DNA from: CAVSKL01 sp963728475 [NCBI: Candidatus Eiseniibacteriota bacterium]
Lineage (GTDB): Bacteria; Eisenbacteria; RBG-16-71-46; JABDJR01
NCBI GenBank assembly: GCA_963728475.1
Contig: CAVSKL010000004.1
Span: forward strand, 248,001 to 312,000
Length of the DNA: 64,000 nt
Direction: 5' to 3'
Both the position numbers and the translations under genes were made by a program. Below, piece after piece: positions 28,120-37,690 of this stretch (the stretch's first letter is position 1; each line of letters opens with the position of its first letter). The notes under the pieces are model-generated. The model was not told the DNA's origin and did not search any database. It saw only the letters and a list, made by a program, of their open reading frames with translations.

Positions 28120-29505
28120 ATGGACCGCGTCGCCCGTCCGCTCATCGAGGGGGTGAAGGACGATCTCGGCCCCCTGGTGGAGGAGCGCCGGGACGGGCCG
28201 ATCAAGGCCGTCCTCCTCAACCTCCATCCCGCCGACATCGCGGTCCTCATCGCCTCCTTCGGCCGGGAAGAGGACCAGCGCTACCTCTTCGGCCTGCTTA
28301 CCAATCCCCAGACCGCCTCCGACGTGCTCACCGAACTCCCGCCCCCCGCGCGCGAGCACGTGATCTCCGAGCTTCCCCACCACGAGCTGGCCGACCTGGT
28401 GGAGGAGATGGACTCGGACGACGCCGCCGACCTGGTCCAGGAACTTTCCGACGACCTCGCGGCCAAGGTCCTGATGGGGATCGAGCCGGAGGAGCTCGAG
28501 GCGATGCGCCCGCTCCTGGTCTACGAAGAGGACACCGCCGGCGGCATCATGGCCACCGAGATCCTCACCGTCCTCGACTCCGCCAACGTGGGGGACGCGC
28601 GCGAGGCGGTGCGCCGCCAGAGCGAGGACGTCGAGCACTTCTTCTTCATCTACGTGGTGGACACGGAGGGAAAGCTCCGGGGCTCGCTCTCCCTCAAGGA
28701 CCTGGTGCTCCGGCACTCCGCCACCCCGGTACGCGACGCGATGAACCGGGACCCGGTCCGGGTGCACCCGGAGATGGACCAGGAGGAGGTGGCCAACATC
28801 TTCCGGCGCTACGACCTGTTCAGCGTGCCGGTGGTGGACGCCGACAACGTGCTCCTGGGCCGGATCACCGTGGACGACGTGGTCGACGTCATGCGCGAGG
28901 AGGCGGAAGAGGACATCGCCCGCATGGCGGGGACGGTGGAGCAGGAGTTCATGGAAAGCTCGGTACGCCGGATCGCGGTGCTCCGGCTCCCGTGGCTGAT
29001 CACCAGCCTGTTCGGGGGGCTCCTGGCGGGAGCGGTGCTCCGTCACTTCGCGGGGGCGCTGAGCGGCATCGTGGTCTTCCTGGTGGTGTTCGTGCCGGTC
29101 ATCACCGCCATGGGCGGGAACGCCGGGAGCCAGGCCGCGGTGACCATGGTGCGCCGCCTGGCCATCCGGCGCATGCGGGGGCGGGACGTGGTGGTGGTGG
29201 TCCTGCGCGAGACCCGGGTGGGGCTGCTCCTGGGTCTCATGTGCGCGGTGATCGTGGGGGCGGTGGCCTACGCGTGGCGCGGACAATGGTTCTACGGGGT
29301 GGTGGTGGGGGTGGCCATGAACTGCGCGGTGCTGGTCGCCGCCACCATGGGATCGCTGGTTCCGCTGGCCTTCCACCGGGCCAAGGTGGATCCCGCCATC
29401 GCCACCGGACCGTTCGTCTCCATGTCGAACGACGTCGTGGGACTCTTCATTTATTTCGGTCTGGCGACGTTCCTGCTCCACCTCATGGGTGGGGTCGTCC
29501 GGTAG
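28120..29505 (+). CDS. mgtE: Magnesium transporter MgtE
   Basis: The 461-residue protein has the MgtE order: an N-terminal superhelical domain with repeated H-P-A-D-I-A and D-D-A-A-D-L-V-Q-E-L units (about 1-130) and two CBS domains (about 135-260). A five-helix membrane channel (about 285-461) follows, with A-M-G-G-N-A-G-S-Q-A near residue 345. It is a Mg2+-gated Mg2+ channel of the inner membrane; the cytosolic domains sense Mg2+. ATG 28120 is preceded by AAGGAGG (28109-28115). I see no M-box riboswitch in the short leader. A perfect hairpin at 29551 probably ends the transcript. Confidence 0.93.
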   Translation: MDRVARPLIEGVKDDLGPLVEERRDGPIKAVLLNLHPADIAVLIASFGREEDQRYLFGLLTNPQTASDVLTELPPPAREHVISELPHHELADLVEEMDSDDAADLVQELSDDLAAKVLMGIEPEELEAMRPLLVYEEDTAGGIMATEILTVLDSANVGDAREAVRRQSEDVEHFFFIYVVDTEGKLRGSLSLKDLVLRHSATPVRDAMNRDPVRVHPEMDQEEVANIFRRYDLFSVPVVDADNVLLGRITVDDVVDVMREEAEEDIARMAGTVEQEFMESSVRRIAVLRLPWLITSLFGGLLAGAVLRHFAGALSGIVVFLVVFVPVITAMGGNAGSQAAVTMVRRLAIRRMRGRDVVVVVLRETRVGLLLGLMCAVIVGAVAYAWRGQWFYGVVVGVAMNCAVLVAATMGSLVPLAFHRAKVDPAIATGPFVSMSNDVVGLFIYFGLATFLLHLMGGVVR

Positions 29506-29550
29506 CGTTCTTCTTGCGCAGGCGCGTGGAGAACAGGGGCGGCACCTCGG

Positions 29551-29571
29551 GATCTCGATGGAATCGAGATC
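29551..29571 (+). terminator. Hairpin downstream of mgtE
   Basis: GATCTCGAT and ATCGAGATC form a perfect 9-bp stem around GGA, followed by GTTGTGGTCCTTT. It lies 45 bases after the mgtE stop and could serve as terminator. Confidence 0.5.
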
Positions 29572-29829
29572 GTTGTGGTCCTTTCCCGCGCCCTCGCCGC
29601 CGTACCTGCAAATAGGTTTCCCTTGGCGACGTCCACGTCCGGAACTGCGCATACGATTGCAACACCCGTCATGCCATGTGATGGAACCATCGGTTTCATG
29701 GAAAAGCCTTTTCAGGCCGGTGGGGCCTCGGAACGGGAGGCGCCGGGGCCGGGAGCGATTCGGAAGGCGCCCTCGACCCGCCGTCCCCTTCCCCGAGGCC
29801 CCGGCCCCGGATCCCGGACCCGGCTGGGG

Positions 29830-29835
29830 TAAACT
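29830..29835 (+). promoter_or_regulatory. Possible -10 element of a leaderless transcript
   Basis: TAAACT ends nine bases before ATG 29845, so transcription would start at or next to the A of ATG. No -35 match is visible. Confidence 0.3.
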
Positions 29836-29844
29836 CTCCGCCCT

Positions 29845-31191
29845 ATGTCCAAGACCGCCTCCGAGCCCCTCCAGCCGCCGGCCGTCCCCCGGCTCACCAC
29901 CCGCGAGATCCTGGGGCTCTTCCTCCCCCTGGCCGCCACCAGCACCATGATGTCGGTCTCCACCCCGGTGATCAACGCGGGGCTGGCCCGGCTCGCCGAC
30001 CCGGAGCGGAACCTGGCCGCGTTTTCGCTGGCTTTCGCGCTCAGCGTGTTCCTGGAGAGCCCGGTGTTCGCGCTCCAGCAGGCGGTGGTGGCCTGGTACG
30101 GGGGCCGGGGCCGGGTGCGCCCGTACGTGACCTTCGCCCTGGGCACGGGCCTCCTCATGCTGGCCTGGGAGTCGCTCATCGCCTTCACCCCCGCCGCCCC
30201 CTTCGCCTTCCGCAAGCTCTTCAGCGCCGGACCCGAGCTCACCGTGCCCGCGGTGCACGCGCTCCAGGTGGCCATCCTGTTCCCGCCCCTGGTGGCGGTG
30301 CGAAGCGCCTTCCAGGGGGTCCTGATCGGGCGGCGGAACTCCGCTCCCATCGCCTGGGGAACCTCGATCCGGCTGGCGTTCCTGGCCCTGATGATCTTCG
30401 TGGTGGCCCCCCACTTCCACGCCGCGGGTCCGGCCGCGGCCATGGCCTCCCTGGCCGGGGCGGTGCTGATGGAGATGATCTACACCGGAATCGCCATGGC
30501 CCGCACCCCGGAGAAGGGGGAGGTGAACTCGCCCGCGGTGGAGGCCGGCCGCACCCTCCGGGGCCGGGTGTCGTTCCTCCTCCCCCTGGCCTGGACCATG
30601 AGCCTGAGCGCGGTCACCAACCCGCTCATCAACGCCTTCATCGCCCGCACCGCGCATCCGGAGCGGGGGCTGGCGGTATACGCGGTGGTGGCTTCGCTCA
30701 TCTGGTTCATGGCAAGCTCGGTGCTCCGGTACTCCACCGTGACCATCGCGCTCGGCACCAGCCGCCGGAACCTGCGGCTCCTGAAGAGCTTCCTCTGGAA
30801 GTTCGTGGGCGGGCTCTGCGCGGCGGTGTTCCTGATCACCCTCACCCCCGCCGCCCACCTGGTGCTGCGGCGCCTGATGGGGCTGAGCCCGGACCTGGCC
30901 GCCCACGCCCGGCTTCCGCTGGCCCTGCTTTCGCTCCAGCCCCTGATCGCCGCGTTCACCGCCTACAACCAGGGGGTGCTGACCCGGAACGCCATGACCC
31001 GGGCGGTGGGGATCGGCTCCCTGAGCCGGCTGGTGGCGATCCTGGGCCTGGGAAGCCTGGGGCTGGCCTTCGCGGTGCGGGGGGGGATCCTGGGCGGGGT
31101 GCTGCTGGCCGCCGCGTTCACCGCGGAGCTGTCCACGTTGCTCCTCCTCCGGCGGGCGATCCGGGCCCGGGCCGCCGTCCGCGGCGCTTGA
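29845..31191 (+). CDS. MATE/MOP-superfamily-like membrane transporter
   Basis: The 448-residue protein has about 12 predicted helices in two related halves. Each half begins with a motif of the form P-L-A-x-T-x-x-M-S (L-P-L-A-A-T-S-T-M-M-S and L-P-L-A-W-T-M-S-L-S) followed by P-V/L-I-N-A. This two-fold repeat is typical of MATE exporters and ANKH-like relatives. It probably extrudes a small molecule or flips a lipid across the inner membrane, driven by an ion gradient. It starts next to a possible -10 element. The substrate is not deducible, and the family boundary (MATE versus ANKH-like) is uncertain. Confidence 0.7.
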   Translation: MSKTASEPLQPPAVPRLTTREILGLFLPLAATSTMMSVSTPVINAGLARLADPERNLAAFSLAFALSVFLESPVFALQQAVVAWYGGRGRVRPYVTFALGTGLLMLAWESLIAFTPAAPFAFRKLFSAGPELTVPAVHALQVAILFPPLVAVRSAFQGVLIGRRNSAPIAWGTSIRLAFLALMIFVVAPHFHAAGPAAAMASLAGAVLMEMIYTGIAMARTPEKGEVNSPAVEAGRTLRGRVSFLLPLAWTMSLSAVTNPLINAFIARTAHPERGLAVYAVVASLIWFMASSVLRYSTVTIALGTSRRNLRLLKSFLWKFVGGLCAAVFLITLTPAAHLVLRRLMGLSPDLAAHARLPLALLSLQPLIAAFTAYNQGVLTRNAMTRAVGIGSLSRLVAILGLGSLGLAFAVRGGILGGVLLAAAFTAELSTLLLLRRAIRARAAVRGA

Positions 31192-31216
31192 GCCGCCCTC
31201 CCGCGGCCGGTATCCT
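31188..31216 (+). promoter_or_regulatory. Promoter candidate for the membrane-TPR gene
   Basis: TTGAGC (31188-31193) and TATCCT (31211-31216) with a 17-base spacer; the -35 overlaps the end of the upstream gene. Confidence 0.5.
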
Positions 31217-31264
31217 CACGGGACTTTTCACCCCGGCCCTCCGGCCCGAAAGGAGCCCCCGACC

Positions 31265-33511
31265 GTGCGCGCGTTCTTCCTGACCGCCTTCGTGAGTGTC
31301 CTGGTGGTGGCGCTGGAGGTGATGGGACGGCGGCACCCCTCGGCGGGAGATTGGGGCGTCCATCACTACGGGTACCTACCCGCGGCCTGGCTGGCCGCGG
31401 GAGCGGTGGGAGGGGCGGCGCTCTTCGCGCTGGCCTGGCTCCGCCCGCCCCGGCCCGAGGCCCGGTCCTCCGGCCCGGGCGACCCCCGGCGCCTTGCGGT
31501 GCTTTCCGGAGTGGTGGTGGTGGCGGGGGCGGCGCTCTTCTGGCTGGGCCGGGAGCGCGCCTACTTCATGGGGGACGGCGCGCTCTGGATCCAGGGGGTG
31601 GCGCGGGGCCGGCTCCTCTGGCAGAACGAGCCCTTGGCGCTCTACGCGCAATACGGCCTGAACCGCCTGGCCGGCTCTCCGGACCCGGCCGTCACCTTCG
31701 CCGCGGTGAGCGTGGCGGCGGGGGTGATCTACCTCCTCCTGGCCCTGGTCTTCGCTCGCGAGGCGGCCCGGGGCGCCTGGGGGCGGATCCTGGTCTTCGG
31801 GGTGCTCGCCCTGGCCGGGCTCACCCGTCTCTTTTACGGCTACGTGGAGACCTACCCGCTCTTCGCGGCGTTCGTCATCCTCTACCTGGTCCTGGCCGTG
31901 CGCTACCTGCGGGGAAAGGAATCGCTCTGGCTTCCGGTGGTGGCGGCCTCGGTGGCGCCGGCGGTGCACGTGACCGCGGCCCTCCTCCTCCCGTCCCTGG
32001 TCTATCTCCTCTGGGCCGGGCCCGAAGGCCGGGAGGAGGGCCGCGGCCGGCGGCTCCTGGCGCTCCTGATCCCGGCGGCGGTGCTGGTCGCGGGGCTGCT
32101 GGTCCTCGGGCGCGATCCCCGGGCCCTGGCCGCCACCTACGAACGCTACCTGGACAAGCTCCTTCCCCTGGCCCCCGGCGGGAACGTGCGCATCCCCTAC
32201 GGGCTCCTGAGCGGGGCGCACCTCCGCGACTTCCTCCAGTCCGAACTCCTGCTGGGGCCCTTCGGCGCGCTGTTCGCGCTCCTCCTGTGGGCGCTCCGCG
32301 ACCACGGCCCCCTGGGGCGGCCGGGCCGGTTCCTGCTGGTGGCGGGGCTCCCCTGGTGGGTGTTCTCGTTCCTCTACAACCGTGAGATCGGCGCCGCCCG
32401 CGACTGGGACGTGTTCGCGGTGGCCTCGATCCCGTTCCTCATGCTCACCGGATGGATGCTTGCCCGCGTCTCCTGGGCGGATGAACGCCCGCGGGCGGCG
32501 GCGGCCATGGCCGGATTGCTCCTGGGGGTGGGCTTCTTCCATACCCTCCCCTGGGTGGGGGTGGACCGGGACGAGGATCGCGCTCTCACCCACTTCGCCG
32601 CCCTCTACGCTCCCGGCACCGCCGCGTCGCCGTTCGCCCGGTCCTACGCGTTCGAGGAGATCGGGACCTGGTACCTGTCCCGCAAGCAGACCGACAGCGC
32701 GGTGGCCGCGCTCACCGAGGCCGCCGACGCCGACAGCACCAACACGCGGGTGGCGGGGAACCTTGCCGCGGTCCTGATCGCGGAGAACCGGCCCGAGGCC
32801 GCGGTCCCCGTCCTGGAGCGCGCGGTGCGGATCGACCCTCGTCGCGAGTTCCTCCGGTACCAGCTCGGGAACGCGAATCGCCGGCTCCTGCATCTCTCCG
32901 ACGCCTCGGAGTCCTACCGCGAGGCGATCCGGCTCAACCCCGACTTCCTCCAGGCCTACATCGCGCTGGGGGACCTGGAGCGGCGGCGGGCGGAGTTCGC
33001 CTCCGCGGAGACGGTGCTGGTGGCGGCCATGACCCGCTTCCCCCGGGACGCGGACGTGCGCTCCAACCTGGGCCGGCTCTATCAGGACGAGCGGGACACG
33101 ACGGCGGCGGTGGCCTCCTACCGCCAGGCCCTGGAGCGGAACCCCGACGACGTGAACTCAGCCTACAACCTGGGGCTCCTGCTCATGGCCGGGGAGCCTC
33201 AGGCGGCGGTGCCTTACTTCGAGCTGGTGGTGAACCGGAACCCGCGCGACGCCGAGGCGTGGGTGAACCTGGGGGTGTCCCGCGAGGGGGCGGGGGCGGG
33301 GGAGGCCGCCGAGACCGCGTACCGGCAGGCGATGGGGATGGAGCCGCGCCGTCCCGAGCCGTACTTCAACCTGGCCCGGATGCGGATGGCCGCCGGCGAC
33401 ACCGCGGGCGCGGCCACCGTGCTCCGCAAGTACACGCAGGTGGACAGCATCAGCGGCATCGCCAAGATGGCCTTCCGGGTGCTTCAGGAAATGGGAACGG
33501 CCGGGCGGTGA
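31265..33511 (+). CDS. TMTC-like protein: polytopic membrane domain plus TPR repeats
   Basis: The 748-residue protein has an N-terminal membrane half (about 12 helices, residues 1-440) with Y-F-M-G-D-G-A-L-W in the first loop, similar in place to the catalytic acidic residue of GT-C enzymes. A C-terminal half of about seven TPR units (about 465-740) follows, with repeats such as A-V-A-S-Y-R-Q-A-L-E-R-N-P-D-D. The layout matches eukaryotic TMTC O-mannosyltransferases and similar bacterial proteins. It may glycosylate exported proteins, with the TPRs binding the client. GTG 31265 is the start. The DUF456 gene overlaps its stop as GTGA. Catalytic function is inference. Confidence 0.7.
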   Translation: MRAFFLTAFVSVLVVALEVMGRRHPSAGDWGVHHYGYLPAAWLAAGAVGGAALFALAWLRPPRPEARSSGPGDPRRLAVLSGVVVVAGAALFWLGRERAYFMGDGALWIQGVARGRLLWQNEPLALYAQYGLNRLAGSPDPAVTFAAVSVAAGVIYLLLALVFAREAARGAWGRILVFGVLALAGLTRLFYGYVETYPLFAAFVILYLVLAVRYLRGKESLWLPVVAASVAPAVHVTAALLLPSLVYLLWAGPEGREEGRGRRLLALLIPAAVLVAGLLVLGRDPRALAATYERYLDKLLPLAPGGNVRIPYGLLSGAHLRDFLQSELLLGPFGALFALLLWALRDHGPLGRPGRFLLVAGLPWWVFSFLYNREIGAARDWDVFAVASIPFLMLTGWMLARVSWADERPRAAAAMAGLLLGVGFFHTLPWVGVDRDEDRALTHFAALYAPGTAASPFARSYAFEEIGTWYLSRKQTDSAVAALTEAADADSTNTRVAGNLAAVLIAENRPEAAVPVLERAVRIDPRREFLRYQLGNANRRLLHLSDASESYREAIRLNPDFLQAYIALGDLERRRAEFASAETVLVAAMTRFPRDADVRSNLGRLYQDERDTTAAVASYRQALERNPDDVNSAYNLGLLLMAGEPQAAVPYFELVVNRNPRDAEAWVNLGVSREGAGAGEAAETAYRQAMGMEPRRPEPYFNLARMRMAAGDTAGAATVLRKYTQVDSISGIAKMAFRVLQEMGTAGR

Positions 33512-34026
33512 TCGCGCTCCGGATCGCGCTCCTGGTGCTCCTCCACGCGGCGGTGGTGGCGGGGCTGTTCGCGGTGGTGCTGGGGCTCGGGGGCAACTTC
33601 ATCCTGCTCGCCCTCGCCTTGGTGGTGGCGCTCCTGGGCGGGTTTCAGCACTTGGCCCTGTGGGTGTGGCTGGCGCTTCTGGGGCTGGCGGTCCTGGGCG
33701 AGGTGGTGGAGGCGGTGCTCGGGGTGGCGGCGGCGCGCGGGTTCGGAGCGAGCCGATGGGGTATGATCGGCACTTTCGTGGGAGGACTGGGAGGGGCGGC
33801 GCTGGGGACGGCGTGGATCCCGCTGGTGGGATCGCTCATCGGCGCCTTCGCGGGGGCCTTCGTCGGGGCCTTCCTGGGTGAGCTGGCGGGAGGGCGCGGG
33901 GCCCGGGTCAGCGCCCGCGCCGGAGCCGGGGCGTTCCTGGGCAAGGTCGGGGCCACCGCGTTCAAGCTGGCGGTGGGTACGGTGATCGCCGTCCTGGCGC
34001 TCAAGGCCGCCTACCCGCTGGTATAG
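33508..34026 (+). CDS. DUF456 family membrane protein
   Basis: The 172-residue protein has about four helices and Gly/Ala-rich stretches (F-V-G-G-L-G-G-A-A-L-G ... G-A-F-A-G-A-F-V-G-A-F-L-G-E) characteristic of DUF456. No function is known for the family. The repeated small-xxx-small glycines suggest close helix packing in the inner membrane. GTG 33508 overlaps the previous stop (GTGA), so it is coupled to the membrane-TPR gene. Confidence 0.8.
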   Translation: MIALRIALLVLLHAAVVAGLFAVVLGLGGNFILLALALVVALLGGFQHLALWVWLALLGLAVLGEVVEAVLGVAAARGFGASRWGMIGTFVGGLGGAALGTAWIPLVGSLIGAFAGAFVGAFLGELAGGRGARVSARAGAGAFLGKVGATAFKLAVGTVIAVLALKAAYPLV

Positions 34027-34132
34027 AGATGAGATGGCCCGGGCCGCCGGCCGGGGCCTCGGGACCATTGCGCCCCGCCCCGGGGGATCGGGGGGGCCGA
34101 CGATCGGATTATCCGGTAAGGAGATCATTCGC

Positions 34133-36784
34133 ATGCCGCTCTTCGAGGACGTCCGGCGGAAGGTGCTGGGCAACGGGCTCGAGATCCTGGTCCGGGAGGA
34201 CCGCAGCGCGCCGGTAGTGGCGCTCAACTTCTTCGTGCGGGTGGGCTCTCTCAACGAGAACGACGCCATCGCGGGCTGGTCGCACGGCATCGAGCACATG
34301 TTGTTCAAGGGCACCGGCCGGCGAGGCCCCGGCGACATCGCCCGCGAGATCGCCAACGCCGGCGGCGAGACCAACGCCGGGACCGGCTACGAGAGCACCA
34401 ACTACTACATCGTGCTCCCGTCCCAGAACTTCGGGACCGCGCTCGACATCCACGCCGACGTCCTCCGCAACTCCACCTTCGACGAGTTCGAGCTGGAGAA
34501 GGAACGGCAGGTGCTGATCAAGGAAAACGAGATGTACCGGGACCGGCCCAACGGCTACGGATTCACCTGGGAACATCTCCTGGCCGAGGCGTTCACCGTG
34601 CACCGCTACCAGCGCCCGATCGGCGGACCCGACGAGAACCTCCTCCGGGTGGGGCGGGACGCGATCCTCGCCTACAAGGAGGAGTATTACGTTCCCGGCA
34701 ACCTCACCTACGTGGTGGTGGGGGACGTGGCCGCCGAGGACGTGTTCCGGGCCATGGAGGAGAAGCTGGGCTCGTGGGAGGCCCGGGAGCTGGTGCCCGA
34801 CCGGCCGGAGCCGGAGCCGGCCCAGAACGTGCTCCGCTACCGCGAGACCGCGGGCGACGTGGAGAAGATGTACACCAAGATCGGCTTCCACATCCCCCCC
34901 GAGCTTCACCCCGACACCGACGCGCTCCTGGTGCTGGCCCACGTGCTCGGCAGCGGCCGGGCGAGCCGGCTCTACCAGCGCGTGCGCGAGGAGAAGGGGC
35001 TCATCCTGGGATCCGCGGTGCTCGAGACCACCGGGCACGAGCCGGGATACCTGGTGGTGGAGTTCACCGCCGAGGTCGAGAAGCAGGATGCGGCGCTGGA
35101 GGAGGTGATGAAGGAGATCCTCCGCTTCCAGGCCGAGCCCGCCACCCCCGAAGAGCTGGAGCGAATGATCCGCACGCTGCGGGCGGACACCCTGCACGCG
35201 CTCGAAACCATGGAAGGGCAGGCGTCGATGCTCGGCCACTACGCCCTCCTCGGCGACTACAAGCTGGCCGGGACCTACCTCGACCGGATGGCCAAGGTGA
35301 CCCCGCTCCGGGTGCAGGAGGTGGCCCGCCGCTATCTGAACCTGGAACAGGCCACGGTCTACGTTCACGCGCCGGCGGGGAAGCGCGCCTCGGTGCCCAC
35401 TTCCGAGGCGCTCTACGACCGACTCCGGGTGGCGGTGGCCCCGGCGGTGGACAACCATGCCCACCATCCCAACGGCTACAGCCCCACCCACGAGGTGCCG
35501 GTCGCCAGCGGCCGGCCGCGGGGCGAGGTGGAGTCGGTGACCCTGTCCACCGGGACCCGGGTGTTGCTCCAGGCCGACGGGCGGCTCCCCCTGGTGGCGC
35601 TGGCTGCTTACCTGCCGGTGGGGAGCGGCACCGAATCGGAATCCGAGGCGGGGCTCACCCGCCTCGTTCACACCTGCATGATGAAGGGGGCGGGGGGTCG
35701 CACCGCCGCTCAGATCTCCGAGGAGCTGGAGAAGCTGGGCGCGAGGCTCCGCCCGTTCAGCAGCCGTGACGTGAGCGGCTTCAGCCTGGGCGCCGTTCGC
35801 GACGACTTCGGGACGGCCATGGATCTCTTCGCCGACGTCCTGGCCCGGCCCGACTTTCCCCAGGCCGCGGTGGAGCGCGAGCGCGACCGCACCCTGATCG
35901 AGCTGGCCTCGCTCCGCGACGACACCATGCAGTTCACCCTGGCCGAGTTCTTCCGGCTGGTGTTCCCGGGCCACGCCTACGGGCGCCCGGTCCTGGGCAC
36001 CGAGGAAGCGGTGACCGGGTTCGGTCCCGGCGATCTCCGGGGATGGCACCGACGGGCCTACGACCCCTCCCGGATGGTGGTGAGCGTGGTGGGCGACTTC
36101 GACCGGGACCAGGCCCTCCGCCGCCTGGAAACGACCATGGGAGCCCTCCCCGCCACCGGGAGCGCGGCGCGCGCGGTGGGGCGGGTGGACGCCCCGACCC
36201 GGCCCATCCGCCAGGACCTGCACAAGGCGGTCTCCCAGGCGGTGGTGGTGGCGGGCTTCCCCGGCCCGCGGATCGACGCCGCCGACCGCTACGCGCTGGA
36301 CGTGTGGAACGGCATCCTGAGCGGCATGGGCAACCGGCTCTTCTCCCGGCTCCGCGACGAGAAGCACCTCTGCTACTTCACCGGGGCGTTCGTGGCCCCG
36401 CTGGTGGCGGGAGGGACGCTGGGGGGATACGTGGGCACCGGCCCCGAGCAGGTGGACGAGGCGCTGGACGAGCTGCTGGCCGAGATCGAACGCTCCGGCC
36501 GGGAGACGGCGACCGGGGAGGAACTCATCCGGGCCAAGAACACCCTGGCCGGCTCCTACCTCATCGACATGCAGTCCCGCATGGCCTGGGCGGGCACCTA
36601 CGCCCGCGACGAGGCGCTGGGGCTGGGCTACGACGAGGCCCTCCGTTACGTGGAGGAGATCCGCAAGGTGACGGCGGGGGAGGTGCGCGAGTGCGCCGCG
36701 CGCTACCTGGATCGCGACCGCCTGGTGGTGGCGGTGCTCCGTCCCTCCGGAGCGGTGTCGGTGGAGGAAGAGGTCGGGGCCTGA
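34133..36784 (+). CDS. M16-family zinc peptidase, two-domain (PqqL/pitrilysin-like)
   Basis: The 883-residue protein contains two M16 halves. The first (residues about 1-430) has the inverted zinc motif H51-G-I-E54-H55 and the downstream Glu region (L-E-K-E-R-Q-V-L-I-K-E-N-E). The second (about 460-883) has the same fold but the sequence L-V-H-T-C-M-M-K-G at the zinc position, so it is non-catalytic, as usual in M16 pairs. No signal peptide is visible from ATG 34133 (TAAGGAG at 34117-34123), so it appears cytoplasmic; an N-terminal extension to 34034 exists but looks unlike coding sequence. It probably degrades or processes peptides. A CPBP protease gene follows after six bases. Confidence 0.9.
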   Translation: MPLFEDVRRKVLGNGLEILVREDRSAPVVALNFFVRVGSLNENDAIAGWSHGIEHMLFKGTGRRGPGDIAREIANAGGETNAGTGYESTNYYIVLPSQNFGTALDIHADVLRNSTFDEFELEKERQVLIKENEMYRDRPNGYGFTWEHLLAEAFTVHRYQRPIGGPDENLLRVGRDAILAYKEEYYVPGNLTYVVVGDVAAEDVFRAMEEKLGSWEARELVPDRPEPEPAQNVLRYRETAGDVEKMYTKIGFHIPPELHPDTDALLVLAHVLGSGRASRLYQRVREEKGLILGSAVLETTGHEPGYLVVEFTAEVEKQDAALEEVMKEILRFQAEPATPEELERMIRTLRADTLHALETMEGQASMLGHYALLGDYKLAGTYLDRMAKVTPLRVQEVARRYLNLEQATVYVHAPAGKRASVPTSEALYDRLRVAVAPAVDNHAHHPNGYSPTHEVPVASGRPRGEVESVTLSTGTRVLLQADGRLPLVALAAYLPVGSGTESESEAGLTRLVHTCMMKGAGGRTAAQISEELEKLGARLRPFSSRDVSGFSLGAVRDDFGTAMDLFADVLARPDFPQAAVERERDRTLIELASLRDDTMQFTLAEFFRLVFPGHAYGRPVLGTEEAVTGFGPGDLRGWHRRAYDPSRMVVSVVGDFDRDQALRRLETTMGALPATGSAARAVGRVDAPTRPIRQDLHKAVSQAVVVAGFPGPRIDAADRYALDVWNGILSGMGNRLFSRLRDEKHLCYFTGAFVAPLVAGGTLGGYVGTGPEQVDEALDELLAEIERSGRETATGEELIRAKNTLAGSYLIDMQSRMAWAGTYARDEALGLGYDEALRYVEEIRKVTAGEVRECAARYLDRDRLVVAVLRPSGAVSVEEEVGA

Positions 36785-36790
36785 TCCCCG

Positions 36791-37690
36791 GTGGCCGAAC
36801 CGAGGATCCGATCGCGCTGGGCGAGAGCGGCGCTCGCCACCGTGGTGGTCATGATCGCTTCCTCGCTGGCGGCGCTGGCCTACACGACGGTGGCGGGGGG
36901 GCGGGATGCCGGCCCGGTCCCGCTCGCGCTCCTGAACTCGCTCCACGACGCACGGTTCGTGACCGGCCTTCTCTTCGTCCAGTCCCTAGCCAGCATCCTG
37001 GTGGTGCTGGCGTCGGCCACCGGCATCGACCGGCGGGATCCGGCGGAGCTGGGGCTGGAGGGAATCGGCCGCGGTTCCCGGCGGGTGGGGGAGGGGCTCG
37101 GGCTGGGGCTCGCCATGGCCTCGGTGGTGGTGCTGTTCGCGGCGGGGGTGGGAAGGCGCCCTCCGATCCTATATGGTTTTGCAGGCAGCGGCTGGTTCTG
37201 GGCCCCGGCGGCGGCGGTGGGGGTGGGGGTGGCGGCATTCGCCGAGGAGTGGTTCTTCCGCGGGTATCTCTTCGTGAACCTGAGGGAGAAGGGAAGCGCC
37301 GCGACCGCGATCCTGGCCACCGCGGCGGTGTTCGCCCTCTTCCACGCCAGCAATCCGGGTTCGGGCCCGGTGCCGTTCGCGAACATCCTGGCGGTGGGGA
37401 TCGTGATCGCCCAGCTCCGGGAGCTGACCGGAAGCCTGGCGGTCCCCTTCGGTTTTCACCTGGGATGGAACCTGGCGGTGGGGATGCTGTTCGGAGCGGA
37501 GGTGAGCGGCCTGACCCTGCCGTCGCTCCTCCGGACGTCGCTGGGGGGGCTGCCGGTGTTCCTGGGGGGCGGTGCGTTCGGCCCCGAGGGCTCGCTGGCG
37601 GTGACGGTGCTCTTCGCCGCGACCGCGCTCTACCTGGGACGGCGGCTGGCCCGCCGCCCATCCGCCTGGAAAGGAGACGATCCGGGATGA
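36791..37690 (+). CDS. CPBP-family intramembrane metalloprotease (CAAX protease-like)
   Basis: The 299-residue protein with about eight helices has the three ABI/CPBP motifs: E152-E153-W-F-F-R157, F-A-L-F-H-A-S-N, and H-L-G-W-N. The glutamates and histidines form the intramembrane metal/catalytic site. Bacterial members process exported or bacteriocin-like peptides, but most are uncharacterised. GTG 36791 starts six bases after the M16 gene, and its stop overlaps the next ATG as ATGA. Two proteases side by side suggest a shared peptide-processing job; this is inference. Confidence 0.85.
   Translation: MAEPRIRSRWARAALATVVVMIASSLAALAYTTVAGGRDAGPVPLALLNSLHDARFVTGLLFVQSLASILVVLASATGIDRRDPAELGLEGIGRGSRRVGEGLGLGLAMASVVVLFAAGVGRRPPILYGFAGSGWFWAPAAAVGVGVAAFAEEWFFRGYLFVNLREKGSAATAILATAAVFALFHASNPGSGPVPFANILAVGIVIAQLRELTGSLAVPFGFHLGWNLAVGMLFGAEVSGLTLPSLLRTSLGGLPVFLGGGAFGPEGSLAVTVLFAATALYLGRRLARRPSAWKGDDPG

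Larger units (their letters stand above)
29506..29844. other. Lower-GC intergenic region with hairpins, otherwise unexplained
   Basis: This 339-base stretch between mgtE and the MATE-like gene is visibly less GC-rich than its surroundings between about 29550 and 29700. It holds a perfect hairpin at 29551-29571 and an inverted pair at 29680-29691 (GATGG-AA-CCATC) nested inside CCATG/CATGG. Short open frames on both strands lack RBS or family sequence. A small RNA or leader is possible. Confidence 0.45.
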
